From positions 1-64,000 of the IMG/VR virus record IMGVR_UViG_3300017773_000002: DNA of 64,000 nt, one strand, 5' to 3'. The notes below the pieces were generated by a model. It saw nothing but the letters and a program-made list of their open reading frames with translations. It searched no databases and was not told the DNA's origin. Both the position numbers and the translations under genes were made by a program. This document shows, piece after piece, positions 41,245 to 49,452 of this stretch. Numbering within the stretch: position 1 is the first letter of the stretch; every line of letters begins with the position of its first letter. Source of the stretch: a virus.

Positions 41245-41435
41245 TGAGAACATTTAAACAGTGGAAAGATAATTTTGAGGAAACAGCCTCAACATCTACG
41301 ACTTCGGTTGTAGGAACTGGAGACGATAGTTCTACAGTTGTCGTTAGAAAAAAATATGACAGAAAAAAGAAAAGAAAAGATGTACCACCTATATTACAAA
41401 GAATGATTGACAGAAGAGAAAATCCTGAAATTTAG
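41244..41435 (+). CDS. Small capsid-targeted basic protein candidate
   Basis: A 63-residue protein with leader MRTFKQWKDNFEETAS (ExE-type site), a Thr/Ser-rich centre and a Lys/Arg-rich end (RKKYDRKKKRKDVPPILQRM). It resembles a small T4 internal protein. Confidence 0.65.
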   Translation: MRTFKQWKDNFEETASTSTTSVVGTGDDSSTVVVRKKYDRKKKRKDVPPILQRMIDRRENPEI

Positions 41436-41436
41436 C

Positions 41437-41465
41437 TTTACAAAATTATTTTTTTATGTTATAAT
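41437..41465 (+). promoter_or_regulatory. sigma70-type early promoter
   Basis: TTTACA (41437-41442), 17-nt spacer, TATAAT (41460-41465); GGAG precedes ATG 41493. Confidence 0.85.
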
Positions 41466-41492
41466 GTAGTAATATTATTTTGGAGTATTGTA

Positions 41493-41864
41493 ATGTCAAT
41501 TTTAAACATGGAACTGGTCTTGATGACCATAGAAGAAAAATCTGTAGTATTTTTTAATGGTAATCAAAAAAGTTTAGATGACGTAAAAAAAATATTTAAG
41601 TCTCAAGATTATGATGAAAATTCTATAGTACTTGTTAATATAGAAGGTGTTTGTGACACAGATCTACCCAAAAATATATTTTTGTTAGAGAATCCGGAAA
41701 GTTCTCTTAGAAATCATATTTTATGGCAAGGTATTTTTGAGGATGTTGAATCTAATAAGTATATAATGAATAAAGTGAAAGATTTTATTTTAAATGGAAA
41801 TCAACTTCTAGTGGAGAATTATGATTTTGAAGAAAGTGAACCATTTTATGACTATAGTAAGTGA
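41493..41864 (+). CDS. Hypothetical protein upstream of nrdA
   Basis: A 123-residue, acidic protein with a beta-alpha N-terminus (MELVLMTIEEKSVVFFNGNQKSLDDVKKIF) and an Asp/Glu-rich end. It is in the same operon as nrdA and nrdB. It could be an RNR-associated factor, but no known family is recognised. Confidence 0.65.
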   Translation: MSILNMELVLMTIEEKSVVFFNGNQKSLDDVKKIFKSQDYDENSIVLVNIEGVCDTDLPKNIFLLENPESSLRNHILWQGIFEDVESNKYIMNKVKDFILNGNQLLVENYDFEESEPFYDYSK

Positions 41865-41873
41865 AGATTGATA

Positions 41874-43862
41874 ATGTCTATAAGAATAAATAAAAAAAGA
41901 GACGAGTTACTGACAGACTACGCTCTATCAATGTTACAAGACTTCTACATGCAAGAAGGTGAAGTTAGTCCACAAAATGCATATGCCCGTGCTGCCACAG
42001 CGTGGTCGACCTATAATGGAGAACTCGAAGAGGGTCTCGCACAGAGACTCTATGAGTATGTGAGTCAGAAATGGTTCATGTTTGCCTCTCCAGTATTATC
42101 TAATGCCCCTAATCCCAGAATAAAAAAGAAAAACAAGGGTCTTCCGATATCTTGTTTCCTCACCTATGTGCCTGACACAGTCGAGGGACTCATAGAGCAC
42201 TCTTCCGAACTAAGATGGTTGTCTATTATGGGTGGTGGAGTAGGAGGTCATTGGTCGGATGTCAGATCAGTTTCAGATATAGCTCCCGGCCCTATGCCCT
42301 TTTTACATACTGTCGATGCGGATATGATCGCATATCGTCAAGGTAAAACTCGGAAAGGTTCTTACGCGGCATACATGGATGTCTCCCATCCAGAAATAAT
42401 CGAATTCCTTAATATGCGTATCCCCACTGGGGATGTTCAACGTAAAGCTTTGAATCTCCATAACGCCATCAATATCAGTGATGATTTTATGGAAGCCGTA
42501 AAAAATAACAGAAACTTTCATCTAGTTTGTCCTAAAGGAAATACTATAAAAGATACTGTCAACGCTCGTAAATTGTGGGAACGTATTTTAGAAACGAGAT
42601 TTCGAACAGGGGAACCTTACCTAAATTTTATAGATACCGCCAATAGAGATCTCCCTCAACCATTAAAAGACTTGGGTTTAAAAATTCAGGGAAGCAATCT
42701 ATGTAATGAAATACATTTACCCACAGACAAAGATCGTACTGCGGTTTGTTGTTTGTCCTCCCTCAACCTTGAGTATTATGAAGAATGGAAAGATACTAAT
42801 ATCGTTAGGGATTTGGTTCGTATGTTGGATAATGTTTTAGAACATTTTATTCAGAATGCTCCAGATAGTATAAAGAGAGCCAGATTCTCTGCGTATAGAG
42901 AAAGATCCATAGGCCTTGGTGCAATGGGTTTTCACTCTTTATTACAGAAACATGGTGTAGCTTGGGAATCGGAGACCGCCAGAAATATAAATAATGCGGT
43001 CTTTAGTCATATCAACTCTGAGGCTGTTGCGGAGACAAAACATCTTGCAGAAATAAGAGGAGAATATCCGGATGGTCTGGGTAGTGGTCGCAGAAACGCC
43101 CACTTAATGGCTATTGCTCCTAACGCATCTTCTGGTGTTATTTTGAGTACAAGTCCTTCTATAGAACCATCAAAGGCGAATGCTTACACACACAGAACTC
43201 GTGCTGGTTCTTTTTTAGTTAAGAATAATTACCTTATAAAATTACTAGAGGAGAAGGGGGAGAATAACGAATCCAATTGGACATCAATTATAACCAATAA
43301 AGGTTCGGTACAACATTTACCATTCCTCACAGAAGGAGAGAAAGCGGTATTTAAAACCGCACAAGAACTTGATCAGACTTGGGTTGTTCAACATGCTGGA
43401 GATCGACAAAAATATATTTGTCAAGGACAATCCGTTAATATATTTTTCCCAGCTGGGGCAGATAAACATTATGTCAATAGGGTTCATCTTATGGCTTGGA
43501 AAATAGGTTTGAAGGGATTATATTATTTAAGAACTGAAGCTAAGAGTCGTGCAGAAAATGTTTCGGAGAAGGTAGAACGAGTTGCTCTTGGGGAGGATAC
43601 AAGAACTCTTGTTTATGGTATACCCAATTGTCCTTTCTGTCAGTTAGCGAAAGATGAATTAAAATTACGTGGCATATATTATGATTATATAAACCTAAAA
43701 GAAGTGGGTAAGACTGCGGCCGAAGTCACTGGTCGAAAGGTAAAAAGTGTACCTCAAATATATGTCTCCGGAAAATATGTTGGTGGGTACGAAGATTTAA
43801 TGAAGTTCTTGGACAATCCGGTCCAAGAAGAATCCGAAGAATGCAGAGCTTGTGAGGGATAA
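41874..43862 (+). CDS. nrdA: Ribonucleotide reductase alpha subunit with an inserted glutaredoxin domain
   Basis: Class Ia NrdA. From ATG 41874 the protein has 662 residues (TTG at 41868 is in frame but unlikely). Catalytic residues: Cys94 (PISCF), Asn275/Cys277/Glu279 (NLCNEI), Cys292/293 (VCCLSSLN), and the radical-transfer Tyr550/Tyr551 (LKGLYYLRTE). A complete glutaredoxin domain (about 577-648, active site CPFC at 586-589, cis-Pro in SVPQIYV) follows the core. The chain ends with EECRACEG, Cys657/Cys660, the usual mobile redox tail of phage NrdA. The glutaredoxin is therefore inserted between core and tail. Adjacent to nrdB by 0 nt. An N-terminal ATP-cone is absent. Confidence 0.93.
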   Translation: MSIRINKKRDELLTDYALSMLQDFYMQEGEVSPQNAYARAATAWSTYNGELEEGLAQRLYEYVSQKWFMFASPVLSNAPNPRIKKKNKGLPISCFLTYVPDTVEGLIEHSSELRWLSIMGGGVGGHWSDVRSVSDIAPGPMPFLHTVDADMIAYRQGKTRKGSYAAYMDVSHPEIIEFLNMRIPTGDVQRKALNLHNAINISDDFMEAVKNNRNFHLVCPKGNTIKDTVNARKLWERILETRFRTGEPYLNFIDTANRDLPQPLKDLGLKIQGSNLCNEIHLPTDKDRTAVCCLSSLNLEYYEEWKDTNIVRDLVRMLDNVLEHFIQNAPDSIKRARFSAYRERSIGLGAMGFHSLLQKHGVAWESETARNINNAVFSHINSEAVAETKHLAEIRGEYPDGLGSGRRNAHLMAIAPNASSGVILSTSPSIEPSKANAYTHRTRAGSFLVKNNYLIKLLEEKGENNESNWTSIITNKGSVQHLPFLTEGEKAVFKTAQELDQTWVVQHAGDRQKYICQGQSVNIFFPAGADKHYVNRVHLMAWKIGLKGLYYLRTEAKSRAENVSEKVERVALGEDTRTLVYGIPNCPFCQLAKDELKLRGIYYDYINLKEVGKTAAEVTGRKVKSVPQIYVSGKYVGGYEDLMKFLDNPVQEESEECRACEG

Positions 43863-44864
43863 ATGTCACTATTAGAATTTAGTAAATCGTACAAACCTTT
43901 CGCCTATCCTTGGGCGGTAGATATGGTAAAAAAACATGAAGAGATTCATTGGGTAGAAGATGAAGCCGAACTTTCTGAAGATATTCAGGATTGGAAGACT
44001 AAACTTTCTGAACAAGAAAAGGAATTCATAACTCAGATATTGAGACTGTTCACGCAGTCAGATGTTCAGGTAGGAGAAAACTATCACGAACTTCTTATAC
44101 CCAAATTCAAGAATAATGAAATAAGAAATATGTTAGCGTCTTTTGCTAATCGTGAAGGTGTTCATCAACGTGCTTATGCGTTGTTAAATGACACTCTAGG
44201 TTTACCTGATGAAGAACATCACGCATTCCTAGAATATAGTGAAATGGCAGATAAGTTAGACTTCATGAAAGAGGGGAATATAAACTCCCATACCGGACTA
44301 GCACTTGTTCTAGCTCAGTCCGTATTCAATGAAGGTATGTCTCTGTTTGCATCATTCGTGATGCTACTAAACTTCCAACGTTTCGGTAAGATGAAAGGTA
44401 TGGGAACTATTGTAGAGTGGTCTATCCGTGACGAGACTATGCACGTACAGGGTAATGCAAAACTATTCCGTGAGTTCTGTGAAGAACACCCACGTATTGT
44501 TAATGACGAACTCAAGTCTAAGATCTATGAGATGGCAAAGAACGCTGTTAAGTTAGAAGACCGATTCATCAAACTTGCATATAAGTCGGGTACCATTGAA
44601 GGTCTAACTGAAACAGATGTTAAACAGTACATTCGTCACATCGCTGATCGTAGGCTTCTTCAACTCGGAATGAAACCAAAGTTTGGAGTTAAGGATAACC
44701 CATTGACTTGGTTAGATTGGGTCCTTAATGGTGCCTCGCATGATAACTTCTTTGAAAAAAGAGTGACAGAGTATTCCGTAAATGGCATGGATGGAGAATG
44801 GGGATGGGAAGAGGAAGAAGAAAGTCCGGTTTGTGGCCTAGATGGTAAAGGTTGTTTAGCATAA
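43863..44864 (+). CDS. nrdB: Ribonucleotide reductase beta subunit
   Basis: Diiron tyrosyl-radical subunit, 333 residues, starting directly after the nrdA stop. SDVQVGENYHEL, REGVHQRAY (Glu, His, and radical Tyr at His+4), FNEGMSLFASF and RDETMHVQG (Glu and His) supply the six-ligand diiron site and radical tyrosine of class Ia. The C-terminus is acidic and Trp-rich (GEWGWEEEEESPVCGLDGKGC), where the NrdA-binding tail belongs. The last base overlaps a zinc-ribbon mini-gene. Confidence 0.95.
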   Translation: MSLLEFSKSYKPFAYPWAVDMVKKHEEIHWVEDEAELSEDIQDWKTKLSEQEKEFITQILRLFTQSDVQVGENYHELLIPKFKNNEIRNMLASFANREGVHQRAYALLNDTLGLPDEEHHAFLEYSEMADKLDFMKEGNINSHTGLALVLAQSVFNEGMSLFASFVMLLNFQRFGKMKGMGTIVEWSIRDETMHVQGNAKLFREFCEEHPRIVNDELKSKIYEMAKNAVKLEDRFIKLAYKSGTIEGLTETDVKQYIRHIADRRLLQLGMKPKFGVKDNPLTWLDWVLNGASHDNFFEKRVTEYSVNGMDGEWGWEEEEESPVCGLDGKGCLA

Positions 44865-45004
44865 TGTGGGAGATAGAATGCCCAATATGCGACATTTTTA
44901 CAATAGTAAAGATAAGGTACGAAATAGATGAGGATGAAGTCCCTCGTTTTTGTCCTATGTGTGGTTCTGATATAGACGCTGAAGAGGTAGATGATTACGA
45001 GTAG
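44864..45004 (+). CDS. Zinc-ribbon mini-protein
   Basis: A 46-residue protein with two Cys pairs, CPIC and CPMCG, that fit a zinc ribbon. ATG overlaps the nrdB stop by 1 nt. Role unknown: transcription-associated or RNR accessory. Confidence 0.65.
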   Translation: MWEIECPICDIFTIVKIRYEIDEDEVPRFCPMCGSDIDAEEVDDYE

Positions 45005-45028
45005 TTAATATAGACATATATAATTGTT

Positions 45029-45451
45029 ATGTGGATATATGAAGATAAAGAATTTAAACCCGACGATGAGTTCCTCAAAACTTATGTCGGGTTTGTTTAT
45101 ATGGTGACCGAAAAAGATAGTGGTAAAAAATATATTGGTAAGAAGTTATTTTGGAAACCCAAGACTTTGCCCGTCACCAAAAAGAGAAAGAGAAGAGTTA
45201 AAACTAAAGTTCAATCTGATTGGATGGATTATTATGGTTCAAGTGAGAATGTTAAATCTTTAGTTGAACAGAAAGGTGGTGAAGCTTTTAGTAGGGAGAT
45301 ACTTAGATTATGCAAATCTAAAGGAGACTGTTCTTACTATGAAGCTAAGTACCAATTTCAATACGAAGTACTAGAGTCTTCGGACTTTTACAATGAGTTT
45401 ATTGGGTGTAAGGTACATTCCAAACACCTATCTATTAACATGAAAAAATAG
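45029..45451 (+). CDS. GIY-YIG-like endonuclease
   Basis: A 140-residue protein. VGFVYMVTEKDSGKKYIGKKLF fits the two beta strands of a GIY-YIG fold (VYM and YIG). A basic linker, DWMDYYGSS, SREILRLCKSKGDCSYYEAKYQFQYEVL and YNEFIGCKVHSKH follow, as in the small endonuclease family common in T4-likes. It may cut host DNA or act in recombination. Confidence 0.75.
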   Translation: MWIYEDKEFKPDDEFLKTYVGFVYMVTEKDSGKKYIGKKLFWKPKTLPVTKKRKRRVKTKVQSDWMDYYGSSENVKSLVEQKGGEAFSREILRLCKSKGDCSYYEAKYQFQYEVLESSDFYNEFIGCKVHSKHLSINMKK

Positions 45452-45461
45452 GAAATTTATT

Positions 45462-45656
45462 ATGCCAATCAAATGGAAACCCGATACAAAAGACAGGAAA
45501 AGAAATATTACTCGGTATTATATACACACTGTTCCTACCGAAGAACTCCAAGAATCTATTGCCAAAGATAACACTACGGGTAAGAAAAAACAAAAAGCCA
45601 GAAATGAACTGGTTCGTCGGAAGGCACCCCTAGTAGCGGAAACTGTTGAAGATTAA
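45462..45656 (+). CDS. Small basic conserved phage protein
   Basis: A 64-residue protein (begins MPIKWKPDTKDRKRNITRYYI, ending in KARNELVRRK). A similar small family, with a C-terminal Q-K-x-x-x-N-E-L-V-R-R, is recalled from cyanomyophages. Possibly RNA- or DNA-binding. 1-nt overlap with the next gene. Confidence 0.65.
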   Translation: MPIKWKPDTKDRKRNITRYYIHTVPTEELQESIAKDNTTGKKKQKARNELVRRKAPLVAETVED

Positions 45657-46522
45657 TGAAAATTGCTTTACTTATAAATGGAAATTTTCATCCATATTTA
45701 AGACGAGAAATACTTAAAGAAAATTTAAGTTCTCTTCAAAAAATATTTTCCGGTTGTGATATATTTTATCAAACTTGGGATAGTGATGAAGATCGACATA
45801 TATTTAAGGATATAAGGAATATTGTTGATATAAAGTGGGTACCTAAACCTCCTTTAGCTACTTACGATCCTTATCTTAAGGCTGTAGAAAATCTTCCTAA
45901 AAAAGATTTTTCCGGAATTAATAGAATAAAGAACTCTTCAGAGTCCGGAAAACTTATGAGAGCTCACGGTTGTTTCCAACACATATCTCTATTGGAACAG
46001 TTCAATTCTATTCCTAAAGATTATGATTTTTATATAAGAACTAGGTGGGATGCTTATTTTAATAATGAATTTCCTCTTTCCGATATTTTAGAATTAGCTA
46101 AAGATAATGTCATAGGGATAGCTACTATACCTAATCATAGTAGTGTTTTAGGAAAAACGGTTCGTAATCAAAATGATAATTACCTTCGAGTTAGGTCTAG
46201 AAGAGAATCCGTAAAAAAACAGGTAGATGGGGGCATCTATTGTATCATAGATGAAGTCGGATCTAATAATGATTATTCTCCATGCAAATGGAACAACTAC
46301 CTAAAAGATTTTTGTATAGTATTTAAAAAGGATGACATAATAGATTTTGACATAATGGATCACTATGTGAAAGAAAATTTGTATGGAGCTGAATATGGTT
46401 GGCATCAAATTCTATGTAGAAAAAGAAAACATATTAATATAGATGGACTTGTTTCAATATATAGAAATATAGATACGAGTAAAAGGAGTTATGATAGATT
46501 AAATAGAGCTAATATGTTATGA
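45656..46522 (+). CDS. Glycosyltransferase-like protein
   Basis: A 288-residue protein with an N-terminal KIALLINGNFHPYLRREIL strand-loop, a DIFYQTWDSDED segment and a YDFYIRTRWDAYFN segment that resembles the acid motif of WavE-type or GT-A LPS enzymes. A Cys/Trp-rich C-terminus (CRKRKHINIDGLVSIYR) follows. Overlap of 4 nt with a nucleotidylyltransferase gene suggests both act in one sugar pathway. Confidence 0.6.
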   Translation: MKIALLINGNFHPYLRREILKENLSSLQKIFSGCDIFYQTWDSDEDRHIFKDIRNIVDIKWVPKPPLATYDPYLKAVENLPKKDFSGINRIKNSSESGKLMRAHGCFQHISLLEQFNSIPKDYDFYIRTRWDAYFNNEFPLSDILELAKDNVIGIATIPNHSSVLGKTVRNQNDNYLRVRSRRESVKKQVDGGIYCIIDEVGSNNDYSPCKWNNYLKDFCIVFKKDDIIDFDIMDHYVKENLYGAEYGWHQILCRKRKHINIDGLVSIYRNIDTSKRSYDRLNRANML

Positions 46523-47877
46523 ATCGTCCTATAAAATTAATTCTTTTTGATTTAGATGGAGTATTAGTAGATGCTAAAAGTATACATTATAAGGCTTTAA
46601 ACAAAGCTTTAGGTGAAAAATATTCTATAACCGAAAGGGAACACCTTTCAATTTATGATGGATTAAAAACTATACAAAAATTAAATATGTTAACAGAACG
46701 TAAAGGTTTAGATCCAAAACTACATCCACAAATAAGTGAAAATAAACAAAAACTCACTAGAGAAATGTTATCCGAACAAAAACCAATAGAAGAAATATGT
46801 GAGTTATTTTTAGAGTTAGAAAAACTCGGATATAAAATTGGAGTATGTTCAAATTCAATAAGAAGGACGGTTTTAACTTCACTTTCACAAGCAAAAATAA
46901 TACAACATTGTTCAGTAATTCTTTCCAATGAAGATGTCAAAAATGCTAAGCCTCACCCAGAGATATATTGGAAGGCTATGTCTATGATGGGGGTTTTGCC
47001 GGAAGAAACTGTAATCGTTGAAGATAGTCCAGCTGGATTACTATCTGCACAAAGATCTCGCGCTAATTATATACGAGTGGACAATCCTTATAATACAAAT
47101 ATAAATAATATAATCCCAAAAATTGAGGGTGCACCTATGATAAAAAAGTGGAAAAATGATAAATTGAATGTTCTTATACCAATGGCTGGAGCTGGTAGTC
47201 GTTTCAAAGAGGCGGGTTACACTTTTCCTAAACCACTGATAGATGTAAATGGTAAACCTATGATCCAGAATGTTGTTGAAAATCTGGGATTAGATGCTAA
47301 TTATATATTTGTAGTACAAAAAGAACACAGAGAATATTATAACCTAGATACTATGTTAGGACTAATATCCCCAAAATGCAAAATTATTGAGGTGGATAAG
47401 ATGACTGAGGGAGCGGCATGTACCGCACTTTTAGCAAAAGAATATATAAACAATGAAAATCCACTATTCTTTGCCAATTCTGATCAGTATGTTGAATGGG
47501 AAGTTATGGAGTTTATGTATTCAATGAACGAAAAGAATGCTGACGGTGGTATTGTCACATTTGAGGCTACTCATCCAAAATGGTCTTTTGCCAAAATAGA
47601 TAATTTTGGTCTTGTAACAGAAGTTGCGGAAAAAAATCCTATAAGTAATCTTGCTACAGTCGGTTATTACTATTGGAAGAGTGGTAGTGATTTTGTTAAA
47701 TATGCTGAACAAATGATAGAAAAAAATATTAGAGTAAATAATGAGTTTTATGTGTGTCCAGTTTTTAATCAGGCGATCGAAGATTGTAAAAAAATATATA
47801 CACATAATGCTTCCAAAATGTGGGGATTGGGAACCCCAGAAGATTTGAAATATTTTTTAGAAAATTATAAAAAATAA
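46519..47877 (+). CDS. HAD phosphatase fused to sugar-1-phosphate nucleotidylyltransferase
   Basis: A 452-residue fusion. Residues 1-200 form a HAD-IA phosphatase (DLDGVLVD, VCSNS, KPHPEIYW, VEDSPAGLLSA). Residues 215-450 form a nucleotidyltransferase (LNVLIPMAGAGSRFKEAGYTFPKPLIDVNGKPMI, GxGxRF type; NSDQYVEW; GGIVTFEATHP). Such fusions occur in capsule and LPS clusters. It may produce a nucleotide-activated sugar from its phosphate. It lies beside a glycosyltransferase-like gene. Confidence 0.85.
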   Translation: MNRPIKLILFDLDGVLVDAKSIHYKALNKALGEKYSITEREHLSIYDGLKTIQKLNMLTERKGLDPKLHPQISENKQKLTREMLSEQKPIEEICELFLELEKLGYKIGVCSNSIRRTVLTSLSQAKIIQHCSVILSNEDVKNAKPHPEIYWKAMSMMGVLPEETVIVEDSPAGLLSAQRSRANYIRVDNPYNTNINNIIPKIEGAPMIKKWKNDKLNVLIPMAGAGSRFKEAGYTFPKPLIDVNGKPMIQNVVENLGLDANYIFVVQKEHREYYNLDTMLGLISPKCKIIEVDKMTEGAACTALLAKEYINNENPLFFANSDQYVEWEVMEFMYSMNEKNADGGIVTFEATHPKWSFAKIDNFGLVTEVAEKNPISNLATVGYYYWKSGSDFVKYAEQMIEKNIRVNNEFYVCPVFNQAIEDCKKIYTHNASKMWGLGTPEDLKYFLENYKK

Positions 47878-47880
47878 TAT

Positions 47881-47909
47881 TTGACAAATATTTTTTATTG
47901 TGTTATAAT
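47881..47909 (+). promoter_or_regulatory. sigma70-type early promoter of the tRNA cluster
   Basis: TTGACA (47881-47886), 17-nt spacer, TATAAT (47904-47909), 12 nt before the first tRNA. Confidence 0.85.
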
Positions 47910-47921
47910 ACACGAATTAAT

Positions 47922-47997
47922 GCTCGGATAGCTCAGTTGGTAGAGCAGCTGACTTGTAATCAGCAGGTCGCAGGTTCGACTCCTGTTCCGAGCTCCA
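47922..47997 (+). tRNA. tRNA-Thr (UGU)
   Basis: Acceptor GCTCGGA pairs with TCCGAGC; anticodon loop CTTGTAA (TGT); T arm CAGGTTCGACTCCTG; CCA encoded; 76 nt. Confidence 0.95.
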
Positions 47998-48001
47998 TTT
48001 T

Positions 48002-48077
48002 GGGGGTATAGCTCAGCTGGGAGAGCGTCGCCCTTGCACGGCGAAGGTCTGCGGTTCGATCCCGCATACCTCCACCA
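48002..48077 (+). tRNA. tRNA-Ala (UGC)
   Basis: Acceptor GGGGGTA with TACCTCC; anticodon loop CTTGCAC (TGC); CCA encoded; 76 nt. Confidence 0.94.
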
Positions 48078-48265
48078 AACGAGTCCTATGATTGAGGACT
48101 AGTAGTTATTTGTTTCTCCTATGATGAGAATGGGATTAATCATCCCAAATAGAAACACGACACCAAGTAGGTCGGTAGCTGGTACCGTTAGTCAGAAGGC
48201 TTGGAGACTATGCACGTGCAACGTATAAGGTCAAAGAAGAGTTTTGTGTCACCAGACAAATTTAT
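48078..48265 (+). ncRNA. Candidate structured RNA between two tRNA genes
   Basis: No gene or start codon is supported in this 188-nt stretch, but it is full of pairing helices: AGTCCT/AGGACT (48082-48100), GTTTCT/AGAAAC (48112-48117 with 48151-48156) enclosing TGGGAT/ATCCCA (48131-48147), GACA/TGTC (48159 with 48247) enclosing CCAAG/CTTGG (48163 with 48200) and CGGTA/TACCG (48173-48187). GAAGG...GAGACT near 48195-48209 recalls the P6-P7 region of group I introns, but flanking tRNAs are complete. Compare the T4 stable RNAs of unknown role. Confidence 0.5.
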
Positions 48266-48341
<76 letters not shown>

Positions 48342-48348
48342 TTAACTA

Positions 48349-48425
48349 GGACTGGTAGTTCAGTTGGTTAGAATGCCGGCCTGTCACGCCGGAGGTCGCG
48401 AGTTCGAGTCTCGTCCAGTCCGCCA
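48349..48425 (+). tRNA. tRNA-Asp (GUC)
   Basis: Acceptor GGACTGG with CCAGTCC; anticodon loop CTGTCAC (GTC); CCA encoded; 77 nt. Confidence 0.95.
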
Positions 48426-48440
48426 ATATAGGAAAACATC

Positions 48441-48557
48441 ATGGACCCTATAAATATTTGGGAATCACTCAGTTACCTAGACGGAATACTCTTCTCTGTT
48501 TGGTTGGGAATTTTGTACTATGGTAAATGTTGGATTGATAACAAGTTTAAAGATTAA
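48441..48557 (+). CDS. 38-aa membrane mini-protein inside the tRNA cluster
   Basis: A frame from ATG 48441 with AGGAAAA upstream encodes MDPINIWESLSYLDGILF and a single hydrophobic helix ending in basic residues. It lies between tRNA-Asp and tRNA-Tyr. Small size makes it uncertain. Confidence 0.5.
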   Translation: MDPINIWESLSYLDGILFSVWLGILYYGKCWIDNKFKD

Positions 48558-48566
48558 TCTAATCGG

Positions 48567-48650
48567 GGGGGGATTCCCGAGCGGCCAAAGGGATCAGACT
48601 GTAAATCTGACGCGAAAGCTTCGGTGGTTCGAATCCACCTCCCCCCACCA
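48567..48650 (+). tRNA. tRNA-Tyr (GUA)
   Basis: Acceptor GGGGGGA with TCCCCCC; anticodon loop CTGTAAA (GTA); long variable arm; CCA encoded; 84 nt. Confidence 0.94.
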
Positions 48651-48660
48651 TAAAATTTTC

Positions 48661-48751
48661 GGAGAGGTGGCAGAGCGGTTGAATGCACCAGTCTTGAAAA
48701 CTGGCATACGTTAATAACGTATCGTGGGTTCAAATCCCACCCTCTCCGCCA
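48661..48751 (+). tRNA. tRNA-Ser (UGA)
   Basis: Acceptor GGAGAGG with CCTCTCC; anticodon loop CTTGAAA (TGA); long variable arm (CATACGTTAATAACGTATCG); CCA encoded; 91 nt. Confidence 0.95.
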
Positions 48752-48791
48752 CCTTTCTCATAAAAAAACTTCATTTAATTTCAAGAAACGC

Positions 48792-48820
48792 TTGACAAAC
48801 CTTGTTGGCTGTTGTATAAT
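48792..48820 (+). promoter_or_regulatory. sigma70-type early promoter
   Basis: TTGACA (48792-48797), 17-nt spacer, TATAAT (48815-48820). Confidence 0.87.
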
Positions 48821-48852
48821 GGTTACATAAATTGATAAAGAGAGAGTATGTT

Positions 48853-49206
48853 ATGGGAATTCATGTTAGTGTTTACAAACAAGTTCCGTATGGAAACAGT
48901 TTTTTAGATAATGTCGACTGCACCGCTGGTGGTGAGTCTTCATATAGTAAGGGTTTTACTATAGTTAATGCAGAGGGTCCTTTCGAACCGTGTTCAGATT
49001 ACCCAGCTGCGGAATTAATTATGGAAGAACCTATCGGTGGTCGTAAGTGTCTTAGAGTTGTTCCCTCATCGAAGAAGGATAAATGGACAATGTTCGGTGG
49101 TAACTATGCCGCAACATCTGACTCACGATTTTCTCAACTTTGTGACCGATTGATTGGTGGTCACTTCTATGGTGCTGTTGCTGTCTTTGACCGAGTGGAG
49201 TTTTAA
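48853..49206 (+). CDS. Hypothetical early protein
   Basis: A 117-residue protein from ATG 48853, with GAGAGAG upstream; an in-frame TTG at 48832 is unlikely. It has several short motifs (YGNSFLDNVDCTAGGESSYSKGF and RFSQLCDRLIGGHFYGAVAVFDRVEF) and appears globular. No family recognised. The next gene starts 2 nt after its stop. Confidence 0.65.
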   Translation: MGIHVSVYKQVPYGNSFLDNVDCTAGGESSYSKGFTIVNAEGPFEPCSDYPAAELIMEEPIGGRKCLRVVPSSKKDKWTMFGGNYAATSDSRFSQLCDRLIGGHFYGAVAVFDRVEF

Positions 49207-49207
49207 T

Positions 49208-49444
49208 ATGACTTTTGATGAAGCCTGTCACTATTTGTGGCGAGAAGAGTTGACCGATTGGGGTGAGTACAAAGTCCCCAATCACGTGTATATAACTAAG
49301 GGTACGGACCTTGTGGGTTATGTTCCTTATGGTACAAAGGATGTTAAAATATTTAATTCTCCTATGAAGTCTTGGAGTGCAAGTAGACGAAAGTTTCGCA
49401 AGTTTAACAAGAAAGATATTAAATATTATTTTGAAAATAAGTAA
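49208..49444 (+). CDS. Small hypothetical early protein
   Basis: A 78-residue protein from ATG 49208. A beta-rich middle (YKVPNHVYITKGTDLVGYVPYGTKDVKIF) and a basic end (SRRKFRKFNKKDIKYYFENK) suggest nucleic-acid contact. Function unknown. Confidence 0.6.
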   Translation: MTFDEACHYLWREELTDWGEYKVPNHVYITKGTDLVGYVPYGTKDVKIFNSPMKSWSASRRKFRKFNKKDIKYYFENK

Positions 49445-49452
49445 TAAATGTG

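Noticed and set aside
48112-48160. Hammerhead ribozyme in the RNA between tRNAs
   Set aside because: TGATGAG and GAAAC occur but the first core C is missing and the stem does not directly follow the core, so it does not fit.
48449-48456. TATAAATA in the tRNA cluster
   Set aside because: It lies within the small frame at 48441 and no transcript start is needed there.
48520-48714. 64-residue frame crossing tRNA-Tyr and tRNA-Ser
   Set aside because: It runs through two clear tRNA genes and has no ribosome-binding site.
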